Shown piece after piece: positions 41,401 through 50,520 of a stretch of DNA of 64,000 bases (the stretch's first letter is position 1; every line of letters begins with the position of its first letter). The stretch is from assembly GCF_002443255.2 (NCBI RefSeq), contig NW_019211455.1:35245472-35309471 (forward strand). Direction: 5' to 3'. Below the pieces are notes generated by a model that searched no databases, was not told the DNA's origin, and was given only the letters and a program-made list of their open reading frames with translations. The translations under genes were made by a program, and so were the position numbers. Source of the DNA: Varroa destructor. Its lineage: Eukaryota > Arthropoda > Arachnida > Mesostigmata > Varroidae.

Positions 41401-44400
41401 TGTGCGATAAAATATTTAAGAGAATGTATTAAAAGAAGCTGCTACTTGGGAGCCCTGTCTTTCAACAAAGCAGCCTTTCTATTTTTTCCTATTGAACTTC
41501 ACTTTCTTAGTGCTTAGTTATTAATTTTTTTATTTAGACTTTAAAAAAAATAATTAATTCGCTGCAAATACTCTCTGGACAGCTAGAAACCAATAATTCG
41601 TGTTCCCATATGTAATTTTTAATTAGTTTTAATCGTAAATTAGTAGTAGGATTGCTTGCCCTTTTTAAAACATCGACAAACCTGCAATCACACAAACTTA
41701 CATCAGGAGAATAGGCGGGTTGAAGCCAACGCTGGGTATTCCTTTGCTCAATCTAGAAAGTAATTGGGGTATCGTGATGAAATCTAACACTGTCATTAAA
41801 TAACCAGACTGCGTGCTTTCGATTGCAAACGGTATACGAATCTCTTAAAAAAAAATCCAGACAGCGGACCGTATTTATTGTTTCCTTTTTAGCGAGTATC
41901 TTATACTAGCAGATGCCCTCAATGTCTATTGCAAGTACTAGCGTAATTTTACATCCGAATTTATGCGATATTGCCATCAAATTCGATTTCTCTCCACGAC
42001 GACACCATTACCTCGCCAAGTTTCTCTCCAATTGGCAGTAGAGATCGAACGATGCCACCGTATGCTCCAGGCGGGTTTTTCGCCGATATAAGTTCTACAA
42101 ATTGCACGCATTTCCGATTAGCCTAATGTCAAATCACGGAAGGCCCATCCTGTATTCAGCGTCCACATTTTTGACACTTAAGTTATAATTCTGCAACATG
42201 TTACATGCGAAATAACAATTTTGGCCAACAGAGTTCTAAGATTTTAAGCTCTGCTTTCATGAAAAACCTTTCCGATCATCGCCAATGCGTTCTTGTCCTT
42301 CGGGTCCCAACATCTGGTTAGTGTTTTGCTACTGGTACTATTCGTACTTATAGCGCTGTAACCTTCGAGCAACAAAAACTTGATCAATGAGGGGGACTAA
42401 AAAATATTTTTTCTGAACTCATTTTCTCTAGTTTCTAGAAAAGTAGAGTGTTTAACAGCCAGATTTCATCTGGTGGCGGTGCACAATACACGATGTGTTC
42501 AATTAGCCGAATTTCCTTGTAATAATCTACTATTATCTTACCGCTAAACGTAAAAATTTACGGGACAGCAGCATATTACATATAACTCGATATTTGGGCG
42601 CTGATTGTGATTTCACCCGATAGCGTAGCATTTCCTACATTTCTAGCTCTTCTGTAGGATCGACATCGGGAGAAATTTATTACTAGTAGGTAGCATGAGT
42701 TAAAATTAGAAATGCAATAATTAAAAAATCGAATAGATTCAACTAGGAATTAGACCGCCGCCGTAGCAACTATAAATTGCAGTTGTAATAAATAGAATGC
42801 CTTTTCAAACTTACTTAAAATACCATATTTATAAGCAAAAGAAAAGGCAGGTATTACTTATTACAGAGACAGAGCACAACACAACTATTATGAGTATCAT
42901 TGTGATAGTAGCGTGATTAGGTGAAAAGTGGGCTCTGTGTTTTATCTCAGTGCTCGCAGAATGAAAAAAACAACTTTTATATATGTTTTCATTCTTACTT
43001 TAACCCATTACAGAAGACTTGGTTTGCACTACACATTGAAAACAAAGCCAGCCAATATGTATCGCATCTTTAGAGATTAGTTGAACTTCAATTAATTTAA
43101 ACTAATACGCCAATTGAGGTACATTATGCACAGAAACTAAAGTTTCTTATATTTGTAAAATTTGTGCTCTGTTCCTTTCACATTTCTCGTGACATCGGAC
43201 ACTAGATTTTTTTAAATCGAATAGTGGTATTTTTATTCCGTACTTTTTATTCCGTACTATAGTGATGTACAATTACATTAGCTTTGTTCCATATCAATAT
43301 TCGTGTTTTCAGCTCCTGTATTTTTTAAATGACTTCACTAGCAAGCCGTAGCGGAAATAACCATTAGCCCAGAAAAAAATGTTTCTAGCTGTTAAAGCTT
43401 AGAAAACATATGGAATATTATTCAGAAGTCCACATCATTTTATTTCCAGTAAATAAACTTTTGATATATATTCAACTAGCCTTACGTGAATTGATTACAC
43501 TAGTAGAGATTGTATCATATCTTAAGTCACGTGTCCGAATCAGGACTACCGAGCCAAACATCTAGCTCTCTTTGCAAGCAAATAATACAGAGGCGTGTAT
43601 TTTGTCTCCTCTTAAATTAGGAGGGTAGAAAAGATGAAAATCAGGAAAAAACATTTACTTTAAAACGAACAATTATGGCTGCGATCTGAAATATCAGGTC
43701 TTTATAGGCGTTGCCTTTCCAAATAAGCTCTTATAAAAGATAAAAGGTACCAGTGTTCACACACGCCCTTCACTGCTTTCGTAGTAGTGTCCTGCACACT
43801 TGTGACTAACCCTCAGCTAAAATGTTTCGGAGTTAGCCAATGGTAAGCCAAAAGACCTTTAAAGGCTACATGCTCTCAAGTAGACAACCCATTTTTCGGC
43901 CTTCTAATGTCCATTTTACGCTCAGCCTCATGCCTTTCAACTTCAAAAGAGAATGTAGTAAATATTTTCGGCAAAATAGTGCTAATTGCATTTTTCAATT
44001 TATGAAAATGCCAATTCCTTTTATATGATTGCAAATGAACCGTTTGCCTATAAGCGACAGCCCTTAGGCGCCTTTGAACTTTTGGAAACTCAGGACAACT
44101 GAACAGTGAACAATAAAAATGTTCTGATATCACCTGTACTTTCAATCTGGATTTGGTCACTTATTACATACCCGTTAATATACTACACTTTGGCTGGTAC
44201 TAAAGGTAGTTAAAGTGAAAGCTTGCTTACAGAATAACGTTCCATGGTAGAACAAATGACGGAAAGGCCATGTCAGAATGCCCACAGGGAACTTCTCACC
44301 AGTTCATTTTCATTCCACACCAGTTCTACCTACAAAAGCTTGTCGGCGGTATATCATTCTAAATGTATGCAGATGACACTAAAATGTACTTTGAAATCTG

Positions 44401-46336
44401 TGTCGAGAAACTTGCTATTCTTGACATCTGGTACGAGAATATAAAACAGGTGCAGTATTAACGAATGTTCATAAAAACGGACCGTTGTTCGCTATCATGA
44501 CATAAAACCTCATATACGATATCATTTGGGTATGTACTAGTAAGCTTGCGGATCGGATGAAGAAACTAGTTACCAAGGAGGGCTGGAACTGCATATAACT
44601 TTTTAGTACAACACGCTCTGCCCGTCATTTTATATGCTGGCTTTAGTTGAAAGCCTGCCTTGAAGCAGCTACCATTGTAGCTAAGGGTTTACAGAAAACA
44701 CATAGCGTGTTGGAGAAAAATGTAAAATTACAGAAATATTCATTCTACACACGTTTTAGGTGCTGCAAGTTAATTGGGTGTTAATGCTTTTGCAGCGATA
44801 TTTAAAAAAAATATTGCTTTAAGAGGAAAAAATATGTTAAAGCTAAACAGAGCAAATGGTTATAGTTTATGTTCTTGGAGAATGACGTTAAAACGCCACA
44901 GAACACCAATCTTCACCAAAATGTATTACATAATCTATTTTGTACTTCAAATTTATTTTCTGTCCGCACAGTCTGTGTAGTATTATAGAGTTCAAGAACG
45001 ATAAATAGGCTGGTATCTCGCGTTTACTTTTCTTGGACTTTTCCACCCAAAATCTAAAACAAGATATTTTTGCGTATTTTCTAGATTGCTCCCAAAAATG
45101 AAATAAACATACAATAATAGGACTTCGTTGCTGTATCAGTAATAACGAACGCATATATACATGCAACAACTTATTTAAATTATAATGTCTTCTATAAACT
45201 TTTTGACATAATGACATCTAGAGTTCATTTACGTGCCTGTTAACGAAAATTAAAGATAATGATACTAATAGGAGAACGGGACAATTGTCATAGAAGGTGA
45301 AGAAGCTTACGGGATGGCTACATTACAAATCCGATATATCTGAATTAGCATAACTGAATAACCGAATAAGATAATAAGGCTGAGTAAGTTGCTACTGGAA
45401 GATAATGGGGTAGCTGTGACAAAATCATCAAATAGCTAGAGGCAATAGATTAAGCGGAAGGCGATCACTAGGAGAACCGCAACAAAATAACTCTAATGGT
45501 TCAACGGGACAACGGGATTCGTGCAATATAAGTGCTAACTAAATGCGACTTCTTACCAAAGTAGTCTAACAACCTCTTCTCAGTTCGGGGAAAATACCAC
45601 TGTAACATTGGAGTATTTGCAATCATTATGAACCATTTTTTTTTACAAATATGTAACCTCTGAGGTGTATAAAACATAAGAGGGCGAGCAGAGATATATT
45701 TCCGCTTGTTCTGATTTTTGCTAACATAACCGCTTAAATGGAAGAACTTCCTATAGAATAGCAAAGTTGAAAGAATTCACGCCAAACATCATTAACAACC
45801 ACCAAGAAAGTAAGAAGTTGTACCTAATAATTTTTTGTCGTTTTTCATACGCAAACAAGGTCTAAAACTTAAAGAATAAAAAAAGGAATATACTCTCCAA
45901 TAATAATCTCGATTATTTTAGTCTTAGACTAATAAGAAATTGCCCTGTCATTGTATTTGCTACCAACACATAATTAAGCAAGTATAACTAATCATGAAGT
46001 CACCAATACTGCTAACCGAGGGTAAATATCAATACCCCAATAAAAGTCGTAATTTATAATATTTCTTCAGCTACAATACGAAGGTGTTATCATAAGTTGC
46101 AATCTTCTATTTCGTGTGTATTTTTGCCCAACCGTTGAGTATTAATGTGCGAGAATAAACAATATAATTATCAGCTGATACATTCCGAAAGCACAAGGAG
46201 ACTCCCTTCAGAGCTGACTTACATTTTTGAGTTTATCGCTTTGGAGAAACTCTTGCAGAGGTCCAATAGAAATACTGTGATCCTTCTCGAGCGGCTTTAG
46301 AGCAGCCCATTGAGGGCCCACGTTATCCTCCTGCAT
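4053..46336 (-). CDS. TBC1D24: TBC1D24/Skywalker-like TBC-TLDc protein, 12 exons
   Basis: Spliced gene read right to left, predicted 598 residues (human TBC1D24 is 559). Exons run 46336-46223, 39626-39522, 39092-38965, 25018-24947, 21488-21402, 21008-20886, 20581-20422, 16452-16266, 9556-9312, 8504-8335, 4648-4435 and 4244-4053. All borders are GT/AG and all phases agree. Residues about 70-325 form a TBC domain and about 420-598 a TLDc domain, a pairing known from TBC1D24 and fly Skywalker. Matching landmarks in order are LPAFVD, ALLLHY, YLIRVFD, EKAFSIRGFS, RLWPHLPSRF, FFGTGETFVF and the C-terminal GRTDKSATFDN stretch. Family members act on synaptic-vesicle and endosomal membrane traffic through Rab35/ARF6 and bind phosphoinositides by the TBC domain. 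The Arg and Gln fingers of active RabGAPs are not seen, as in the family. The TLDc end is shortened. The first exon is the least certain part. Confidence 0.9.
4435..4648 (-). CDS. TBC1D24: TBC-TLDc gene exon 11, TLDc core
   Basis: The acceptor is tacttttcatag|AAAT and the donor TGCAAT|GTACGT; 214 nt. The peptide EPLIILIKTTEAEIFGAF, then SSAWGERKHERKFFGTGE and TFVFTF, is a textbook TLDc signature (human LLIQTT, CGAYLSTDWSERNK, FFGTGECFVF). The SAWGERK wording is closer to TBC1D24 than to OXR1 or NCOA7. Confidence 0.97.
4649..8334. other. Intron between exons 10 and 11 of the TBC-TLDc gene
   Basis: It holds the 800-bp IS630/Tc1-like element at 7483-8285 and a stretch at 5667-6011 open on both strands with no recognisable product. 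Nothing else could be supported. Confidence 0.6.
7483..8285 (-). mobile_element. Internally deleted IS630/Tc1-like transposon with terminal inverted repeats
   Basis: Ends at 7483 and about 8285 carry inverted repeats with a perfect 17-bp core, GGGGCATCTAAACTGGG (7489-7505 and its complement at 8263-8279), and looser similarity for about 20 bp more. The left end is preceded by TA, as expected for this superfamily. On the minus strand an N-terminal helix-turn-helix is readable near 8160-8040 (EQRSAIVQSLRFRRSVNEI, then STVYVIASF). A typical transposase C-terminus lies near 7640-7615 (EDVIASNGSYIE then stop). At 800 bp there is no room for the full catalytic core, so this is a non-autonomous deletion derivative. 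Confidence 0.7.
8335..8504 (-). CDS. TBC1D24: TBC-TLDc gene exon 10, start of TLDc domain
   Basis: The acceptor is gcttttattttag|ATGG and the donor CGCTCAG|GTAACT; 170 nt from phase 0 to a split codon. The peptide TQLERLWPHLPSRFTVVKP, then YIIFSSNEHGTSLR, corresponds to human REMRDIWSWVPERFALCQP and LLLFSSLQHGYSL, the first strands of the TLDc fold. The exon is 174 bp downstream of the right end of the 7.5-8.3 kb transposon-containing intron. Confidence 0.95.
9312..9556 (-). CDS. TBC1D24: TBC-TLDc gene exon 9, interdomain linker
   Basis: The donor is GTTAAACAG|GTAGGT. The acceptor used is gaatggatgtag|CAAC, with a second phase-compatible acceptor (gaggccgcag) 46 nt further in, so the 5' edge could be shorter. 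The peptide LFVRNALPTMVSEAQFVE, then KAFSIRGFSS, matches human [25 protein letters not shown]. The exon ends REIIVKQ, matching the human ITVKQ before the TLDc domain. Confidence 0.95.
10055..10135 (-). repeat. tRNA-derived SINE head or tRNA relic
   Basis: On the minus strand an A-box-like CCGCTAAATGGT (10121-10110) is followed by GAGGTGCCAGGTTGTAACCC, in which GGTTGTAACC (10086-10077) reads as a B box (GGTTCGAACC) altered at the CG. Spacing is as in a tRNA. The acceptor stem is not intact. Confidence 0.45.
10227..10267. repeat. 18-bp inverted repeat with 5-nt loop
   Basis: TGTCGGGTATCTGTAGGT (10227-10244), loop TAAAT, then ACCTATAGATACCCGACA (10250-10267). Seventeen of 18 positions are complementary and the other would be G:U in RNA. 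No adjacent gene explains it as a terminator. Confidence 0.6.
13611..13718 (-). CDS. Candidate phase-neutral cassette exon, arginine-rich linker
   Basis: This open segment lies in the intron between exons 8 and 9. The acceptor is gactggagcag|ATTC and the donor CTCGAG|GTTCGT (weak). At 108 nt it starts with two bases and ends with one, so inclusion would keep the frame between exons 8 and 9. It would add 36 residues beginning DSNGTMMDSNAFG and containing RRSLRDRLRRSLRK, a basic run with RRS motifs like those recognised by basophilic kinases. Human TBC1D24 has no such insert in the linker. The opposite strand is also open here, so chance cannot be excluded. Confidence 0.3.
16266..16452 (-). CDS. 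TBC1D24: TBC-TLDc gene exon 8, end of TBC domain
   Basis: The acceptor is gtaactttttag|GTGAGC and the donor CCGAAAG|GTATCC; 187 nt from phase 0 to one base of a split codon. The peptide WPLWLFRGLPVAYLIRVFD, then LEGTRALYRSCLLILVLY, is the best conserved TBC block (human LFGELPLCYFARVFD, LVEGYKVLYRVALAIL). It ends in a short polar linker, STSPPALNTPK. Confidence 0.96.
16453..20421. other. Intron between exons 7 and 8 of the TBC-TLDc gene
   Basis: No exon or transposon could be recognised. It holds a pure AT microsatellite at 19746-19774. Confidence 0.6.
19746..19774. repeat. AT dinucleotide microsatellite, 29 bp
   Basis: An uninterrupted AT run flanked on the left by ATCGAT palindromes. Confidence 0.9.
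20422..20581 (-). CDS. TBC1D24: TBC-TLDc gene exon 7, TBC domain
   Basis: The acceptor is gtgctatttcag|AGC and the donor GAAGAG|GTACAA; 160 nt, ending in phase 0. The peptide AICSLMESHRVHHMDQ, then TLTFQRLTKKLSPKTFKW, lines up with human ACRILACNDPGRRLIDQ and the MTFGDLVNK helix. The spacing to the next exon matches the family without a gap. Confidence 0.93.
20886..21008 (-). CDS. TBC1D24: TBC-TLDc gene exon 6, TBC domain
   Basis: The acceptor is gtttttcttttcag|GGG and the donor TATAA|GTGAGT; 123 nt. The peptide GRLIRILNTLAASYS, then YPATALLLHYLPHVEVYK, is a close match to the human VRKILLCLANQFPDIS and VVALLLHY segments. The split codon with the next exon makes K210. Confidence 0.95.
21402..21488 (-). 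CDS. TBC1D24: TBC-TLDc gene exon 5, TBC domain
   Basis: The acceptor is gctttgtttcag|GAGC and the donor GCCAA|GTAAGT; 87 nt with split codons at both ends. The peptide MATMSSLPAFVDPIF, then DDYWLNDAAK, aligns with human LPLPEFVD then YCLN. The YxQ glutamine finger of catalytic TBC domains is missing, as in TBC1D24. Confidence 0.92.
24947..25018 (-). CDS. TBC1D24: TBC-TLDc gene exon 4, TBC domain
   Basis: The acceptor is ttgctggcag|ACTG and the donor GGGATAA|GTCTAG; 72 nt, split codons at both ends (G116 and K140). The peptide LFPFEVTYETKL then SDPFPKLLVGD aligns with the human VYSDIVGKIVGK segment. Active RabGAPs carry an IxxDxxR arginine finger in this segment and no such motif is present. 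The exon is preceded by the longest intron of the gene, about 13.9 kb. Confidence 0.8.
26481..26520. repeat. Short direct repeat CGTCACAGTGATC
   Basis: A perfect 13-bp repeat at 26481-26493 and 26508-26520, with a shorter related copy CGTCACGATC between them (26499-26508). Confidence 0.7.
27554..27560 (+). promoter_or_regulatory. TATA-box-like motif before a small plus-strand ORF
   Basis: TATAAAA in a relatively G+C-rich setting, 77 bp before an ATG at 27631 with A at -3. The ORF encodes a very basic start (MPVRRPLRRVPRRLKQK), then meets a possible donor AGAAA|GTAAAC at 27681 or continues to a stop at 27879. No downstream exon was recognised, so this may be chance. Confidence 0.2.
30980..31600 (+). 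pseudogene. Mariner transposase relic
   Basis: Translation in shifting frames gives the ordered DD34D mariner landmarks: RIIVAGDK near 31046 (family IVTGDEKW), FHTKKMMICVWWAL near 31150 (HPKKVMLCVWWD), IVLYDNSTPSVAN near 31300 (ILQHDNARPHVAK), and CPAYFPVMSPTDYHFFES near 31380 (HPPYSPDLAPSDYHLFRS). Stops and frameshifts are frequent, so it is inactive. No terminal repeats were located. Confidence 0.8.
35340..35487 (+). other. Isolated plus-strand exon-like segment
   Basis: The acceptor is gttttttgcttcgtaaag|AAG and the donor AATACC|GTAAGT is a consensus match. The 49-codon frame has a protein-like composition (AKPKKDYSPRGEELRSGV, then EDSTETPFLKNT). It starts with one base and ends in phase 0. 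I do not recognise it and found no partner exon. A plus-strand gene nested in the intron, or chance, are both possible. Confidence 0.25.
37440..38010 (-). pseudogene. IS630/Tc1-like transposase relic
   Basis: On the minus strand VSRVVHEGPKK, then KVKQTLSEGNETEKFHR (about 37930-37850), matches the second DNA-binding part of the family (lysine-rich, then LLTEAQKEKRLERCK). FNTKMNRQNDDC (about 37775) matches the KFNRQNDRV segment. HVIQQDGGPPHRNRL (about 37530) is the catalytic QQDGAPAH block. Internal stops and frameshifts show it is dead. Confidence 0.75.
38379..38438. repeat. TA dinucleotide microsatellite, 60 bp
   Basis: Thirty uninterrupted TA units, directly followed by the hairpin at 38440-38481. 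Confidence 0.95.
38440..38481. repeat. Perfect 15-bp inverted repeat beside the TA array
   Basis: AAGAATGACAATGAC (38440-38454), a 12-nt AT-rich loop, then GTCATTGTCATTCTT (38467-38481). Arms are fully complementary. Confidence 0.85.
38602..38620. repeat. TAA trinucleotide microsatellite
   Basis: About six uninterrupted TAA units. Confidence 0.85.
38965..39092 (-). CDS. TBC1D24: TBC-TLDc gene exon 3, start of TBC domain
   Basis: The acceptor is tttcctttcag|GCAAAA and the donor GCTGG|GTTAGT; it starts in phase 0 and ends with two bases of a split codon. Residues 74-115 begin AKKFVRTEPLG and contain CPYRAQLWADIC, the R-x-x-x-W type first helix of TBC domains. Clustered Lys/Arg residues here match the region that forms a phosphoinositide-binding pocket in Skywalker (family knowledge, not shown by this sequence). 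Confidence 0.85.
39522..39626 (-). CDS. TBC1D24: TBC-TLDc gene exon 2, pre-TBC segment
   Basis: The acceptor is catcgcag|GTTGC and the donor CTCAAG|GTTAGC, phase 0 at both ends, 35 codons (residues 39-73). The peptide is basic and helix-like and ends LCKLKRLK. It joins the next exon to give RLKAKKFVRT, which corresponds to the ELKQLARQG region at the start of the human TBC domain. An internal ATG at 39617 in good context is an alternative start. Confidence 0.75.
39627..46222. other. Putative first intron of the TBC-TLDc gene
   Basis: It contains the minus-strand mariner relic at 41.45-42.4 kb. An open frame at 39726-39965 (minus) looks protein-like but its possible splice phases do not match the neighbouring exons. 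Confidence 0.45.
41450..42400 (-). pseudogene. Mariner-like transposase relic
   Basis: Minus-strand translation with frameshifts gives LAIDIEGI near 41930 (family FFDIDGIV), AVWLFNDSVRFHHDTP near 41800 (SWVLHHDNAPAH), RWLQPAYSPDVSLCD near 41730 (LPHPPYSPDLAPCD) and VDVLKRASN near 41670 (FPRLKKEL). The part above 42.0 kb is only weakly readable, so the 5' limit is approximate. Confidence 0.7.
46223..46336 (-). CDS. TBC1D24: Candidate first coding exon of the TBC-TLDc gene
   Basis: The frame opens with ATG at 46336 (A at -3) and runs 38 codons, MQEDNVGPQWAA onward to QSDKLKN, then meets a consensus donor AAT|GTAAGT. It ends in phase 0, which fits the phase-0 start of the exon at 39626. Codons are richer in G+C at third positions than the surrounding DNA. 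The peptide is hydrophilic and has no homology I can name, so assignment to this gene rests on position, strand and phase. If it is wrong, translation could begin at the ATG at 39617 in the next exon, which would give about 557 residues, close to the human length. Confidence 0.5.
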
Positions 46337-46344
46337 TATTTTCC

Positions 46345-46427
46345 TCACGGAGGCCCTTCAAACCTCATAGCTGTCAAGCAACTCCTCATGCCGGCACTCT
46401 GCAGACTCATTCACTTTGAATTACCAT
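46345..46427 (-). promoter_or_regulatory. Two short upstream ORFs before the proposed start codon
   Basis: Directly upstream of the ATG at 46336 there are two minus-strand ATG-to-stop frames: one of 6 codons at 46427-46407 and one of 14 codons at 46389-46345, which stops 8 nt before the main ATG. If this stretch is 5' UTR, they could reduce initiation at the main start. No TATA box or transcription start could be placed. Confidence 0.25.
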
Positions 46428-47894
46428 CGAGCCTCCACCACCGTCATAGTGTAGTGACAGATGATACATTACACTTGGTCGACGATAGTCTTTTTGCATA
46501 GGGGATGAACAATTCCTGTCGAATAGACGTAAAACTTTTTCCACTATGAACACTAATCCAAACAATTATTATCAAAGACACTTGGAGAGAAAAAGACAGT
46601 AACAACACAGCAGACGGTCATTGACAGAATTCGTGCCTCTTGCCCTAGTTACCGCAATAGCTTTCTCCTCGCATCTCGTCTGCACAAGCAGACTAAAATT
46701 CGATGAATCTATTATTGCATGCCCACAGAATCTACTTGAACGTAAGCGGGCTTAAGCTAGGGAACTTAGGCCAGGCTGAGAGCGGCAAAAATATGACTGT
46801 TTAGTATTATATTTTTCAATGGTGTGCATATAAACATGATAAGTAATGCATGTAAGTTTTTAGTTTAGAATTAGAACTTTGAAAAGTAGAATTTCCAGAG
46901 CATATTCCGTTCGAGTTTCGTTTTTTTATCTTGTTAATGTAGAAATTTAAATAATCTCTTTGCGCGTAAAGGTAAAATTAGCTTTCCATTTAAAACTTAT
47001 AGTCACTTATCCATGCCATACACACATAAATTTTCAAAGGAAAATTAACGAAACGCTAGTAAAATGTCAAAAAGATCTAACTTTTGACTAGATCGCACAA
47101 AATATTTACTTTGCAGTTTAGTTGCTGCTGGAGTCTTTCAAAAGCTCTATTAAAAATATGAAATTGTATTTTGCCAGCAGTTGGTGCCAACATTGCTAAG
47201 AACTTAAAAGCATGAATATATATTCTATCGTGTTATAGATTTTCCGTCAAAAAGTACAAAAACGGGGGAATCATCGCAAGGATCTGTTGATACTACGGCT
47301 GCAAGGTCACCTTGCTTATTTATTCTACAAACTTTACATGCTCAGAATTTTTTCCGTCTATTTTCATTGTGAGGATTGTAATAACAATATTATGTGTACA
47401 AATATGCACAAATAGGGTGAACAATGAAGAATAAAACTTCTCCTTAAACCCAGTGCTAATTGTTGAACTTATATATATTTATATATTAATTGTTTACCTG
47501 CTATGAACTGAGTAAACCTCCTTACTAAAGGAATCTTCGGGTATAATATTATTACTTGTAATGGGAAGTAAATCTGCTGCAACATCAGAGCAAAATGCTA
47601 CGGGGTGACCCTCAATGCCTACTCGAATATAGTGCAAGGAACGAAATTAACTAGAGCACGGTTAATTTAGACATGAAAAGCCCCAATTTCATTTTTTTCG
47701 CTTTACAAAACAGTTTACTAAGCTTTAACAGTACGAAGCCGTCTTTTAGTCAGGACTCGGAAAAGGTTTTTCTTCGAACCTTATGCGATTTATTCGCCTG
47801 ATATGCTGCCGTCCGTCCAATATGTTAATTTTTGGGTGTAACGTCAGGATCTACTGACTCTGGAGATTGCTTCACTAGGAGATTAAATGTGTCT

Positions 47895-47970
47895 ACGTAC
47901 GGTGTCGAACCTAATTTCACATGTCTCCAAATTTTGTAGGCAAACGCGCGACTACTGGACCACGGCACGG
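47895..47970 (-). repeat. tRNA-derived SINE head
   Basis: The minus strand has an A box TGGTCCAGTAGT (47962-47951) followed by CGCGCGTTTGCCTAC and a B box GGTTCGACACC (47911-47901). Box spacing (about 50 nt) and wording match tRNA-derived SINEs. Cloverleaf stems are degraded, so it is unlikely to be a working tRNA. Confidence 0.6.
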
Positions 47971-50500
47971 GGTCAGGTTGACACCTAAATACAAGATCTG
48001 TTAGGACTATTCTCAAAATAAACGAAGTCAGGACGCAGACCTCCCGCTATTTTGATTTCGTGTTCTGCCGCCAGAAAATTTGGAAGCTGACGAACGAATG
48101 AACAACCATCATACAAATTAAGGTGATGAATGAAACTCTACCACTGTTTTTGTCCTATTTTTTTATTTTACTATAATATTTTATTTTATTTTTGCACGTA
48201 ATAGAAAGCTATAAACAAAAACATGCTAATGTTTTGACTGCAAAAAAAATCAATTTCCGCCCAGTTTATTCTTGTTCTTATCATGGATTTTCTAGTACAT
48301 TTTTTTTTTGTAATGAGATCCAGCTACTTTGCTGCTCGGTGATTATTCACTTTTATTGTATCAACGCCCTTGTATATCTTGTCACCTAGTCAACTACATA
48401 TGTACAACAGGACCACGTCAATACGATTCAATATTACAGTTTTCTCTCAACACTAGGATCATAACTTTTATTATCATTATTTCAGTTAAGCTAATATGTT
48501 TATTAGTACGTGCTCAATCCAATACTGGTGCCGAAACTTTGCCACTTATTTTACTGTTTCTTCGGTGATATCGCGGTCGCATTTTAAAGACAAGGAAACT
48601 GCATACACATTTTAACTCATACACGAACGCACTTGAATTTGGTGCCAACTTTTCTCACGTGTTACGTCGTTTCGTCTAGATCGATAACTCTAAGGTTCCG
48701 TATAATATGTAAAGATTGGTGATGCCACATGTCTGATATAATACTTCTTGAATATAAAATACTCTTCACATTAAATCACTGTCGTTTTTAAAATGTCAGT
48801 GCTAATAAATAGGGCTATATGTTGTATTACGGGATTTTAAGTCCAAGTAGAAATCTTTAATCGTTACATTAGTTGTTGCTATTGTTGTCATTAGACTAAT
48901 TAAGTTCTAGTTTGTCGTTGCAAACGTCTTCCTTTCTGCTACTACTGCTATTATACTTGCGCAATACGTGATAGTTTAATTTATTCGATTTATTTCTCCA
49001 TTATACTTCATGAAAAATTACAGGGAATAAGTTCTTAAAAATGTTGATATTAATTTCAGAATTTGAACATCCGTATTTTAAAGCCGTAGAAACATCGAGC
49101 TTTGTGAACCTATACATAGCGTTATTTAACTACGTTCTCTGGTTCTCATAGTTTTTAGAAAACGACCCTAACAATTAAGTTACAGTTCTTGATGGGCGGG
49201 CAGTTTTTCCTTGATAAGCTTAAAAAGCGCACGGTGGTCTTCTGGTGCCTTCATCAACAGATAACAGCTATTAAATTCTACAACGAACTCCAGAAGGATA
49301 ATTTCTTGAGGTTGGTATTATACGCATAGACGCAAACGCGATGTGCGCAAAGATGATTAGACCGCCATTCCCGAGTCCAAGGACGCAGGAGCATAAATAA
49401 TGCACAGACGTCTACTTACAAAATGATAGAATGATATTCGGAACACCTTAAGATAAATTTGGTCAGTGTGTGACTGTGTGGGTCACAAGACTGTGTGCCG
49501 TAGCTGGCGTGCGTTTCTCCACTCTTTTTGGTAAATTATTGAATCACATTTTGCATCGTGGCGGATTCAGAACATGAATTCGGGATGCGAACGCAGATTT
49601 GTTCAATAAATTTCCACACGCCAATGCGAAGACAACAAAAATTAGGGTGAATGATGAGTTATCAATAAGGGCACAAAAATATTATTTTCAATGATTCCGA
49701 AACACGTAAATTGCCTATAGTGTTGGCTACAGCCTAGATTAGTTTTGTCTTCTAATGTCCCTTTTGTTTTTGTGTGTTTTGTGCCATTGAGTGTTCGAAA
49801 CTTTTGGTCTATTTTCAGCCTTGAGATAGATTTCAAAATACGACATGTGGAAGTGAGACCATAACAAACCGACAATGACCTCACTGGCAATTACTAAAGT
49901 CATTTAAGTAAATTTACTTGACGCTTCGCATGCTAACTGAATTGAATAAACGTATCTGCCAAAGATCATTTTCTTAAAGATCTGTTTTCATTTAAATGCA
50001 GCTTACAAAGGAACGGAATAAATGTTTGTCTCAAACTGAAAGTATACCGTATTAACAAACGTGATTACAGGCAGGTGGCATTGCTTAATATATATTTCAC
50101 CCAACTCGCATATCCGCAAAAAAGCTTTAACAGAACTATCGTTCACAATTCGTGCGTCGTCACATGCGTCTCGCATAAAAATACGCATGTTTTCACATAT
50201 TCTTATTTATTATTGAATTTCCAGAGAGAAGTTCATCTCACCGCTTGCAAAAGCCATGGTAGCGCTTACCACTGCAATGTAGACGTACCTTGTTTAACAA
50301 AAATTAATTTCAAAAAGTGCTTCTTTAACCTCGCCTACACCTACCGCATTCGCGAAGCTTTGTCTCTTTAATACGGATTCTAACAAAAATTACTGGATCT
50401 ATATTTTTTTATAAACTTCGTCTACCGTGAAGATGTTAGCAATTTTCAGTTGTCTGATTGTTTTTACACAAAATATGAAATAAGTCAAACAGAGTACTCC

Positions 50501-50520
50501 ACCAACAAATTTTTGTTGGT
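50501..50520. repeat. Short palindrome ACCAACAAA..TTTGTTGGT
   Basis: Nine-bp arms separated by TT. Confidence 0.7.
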
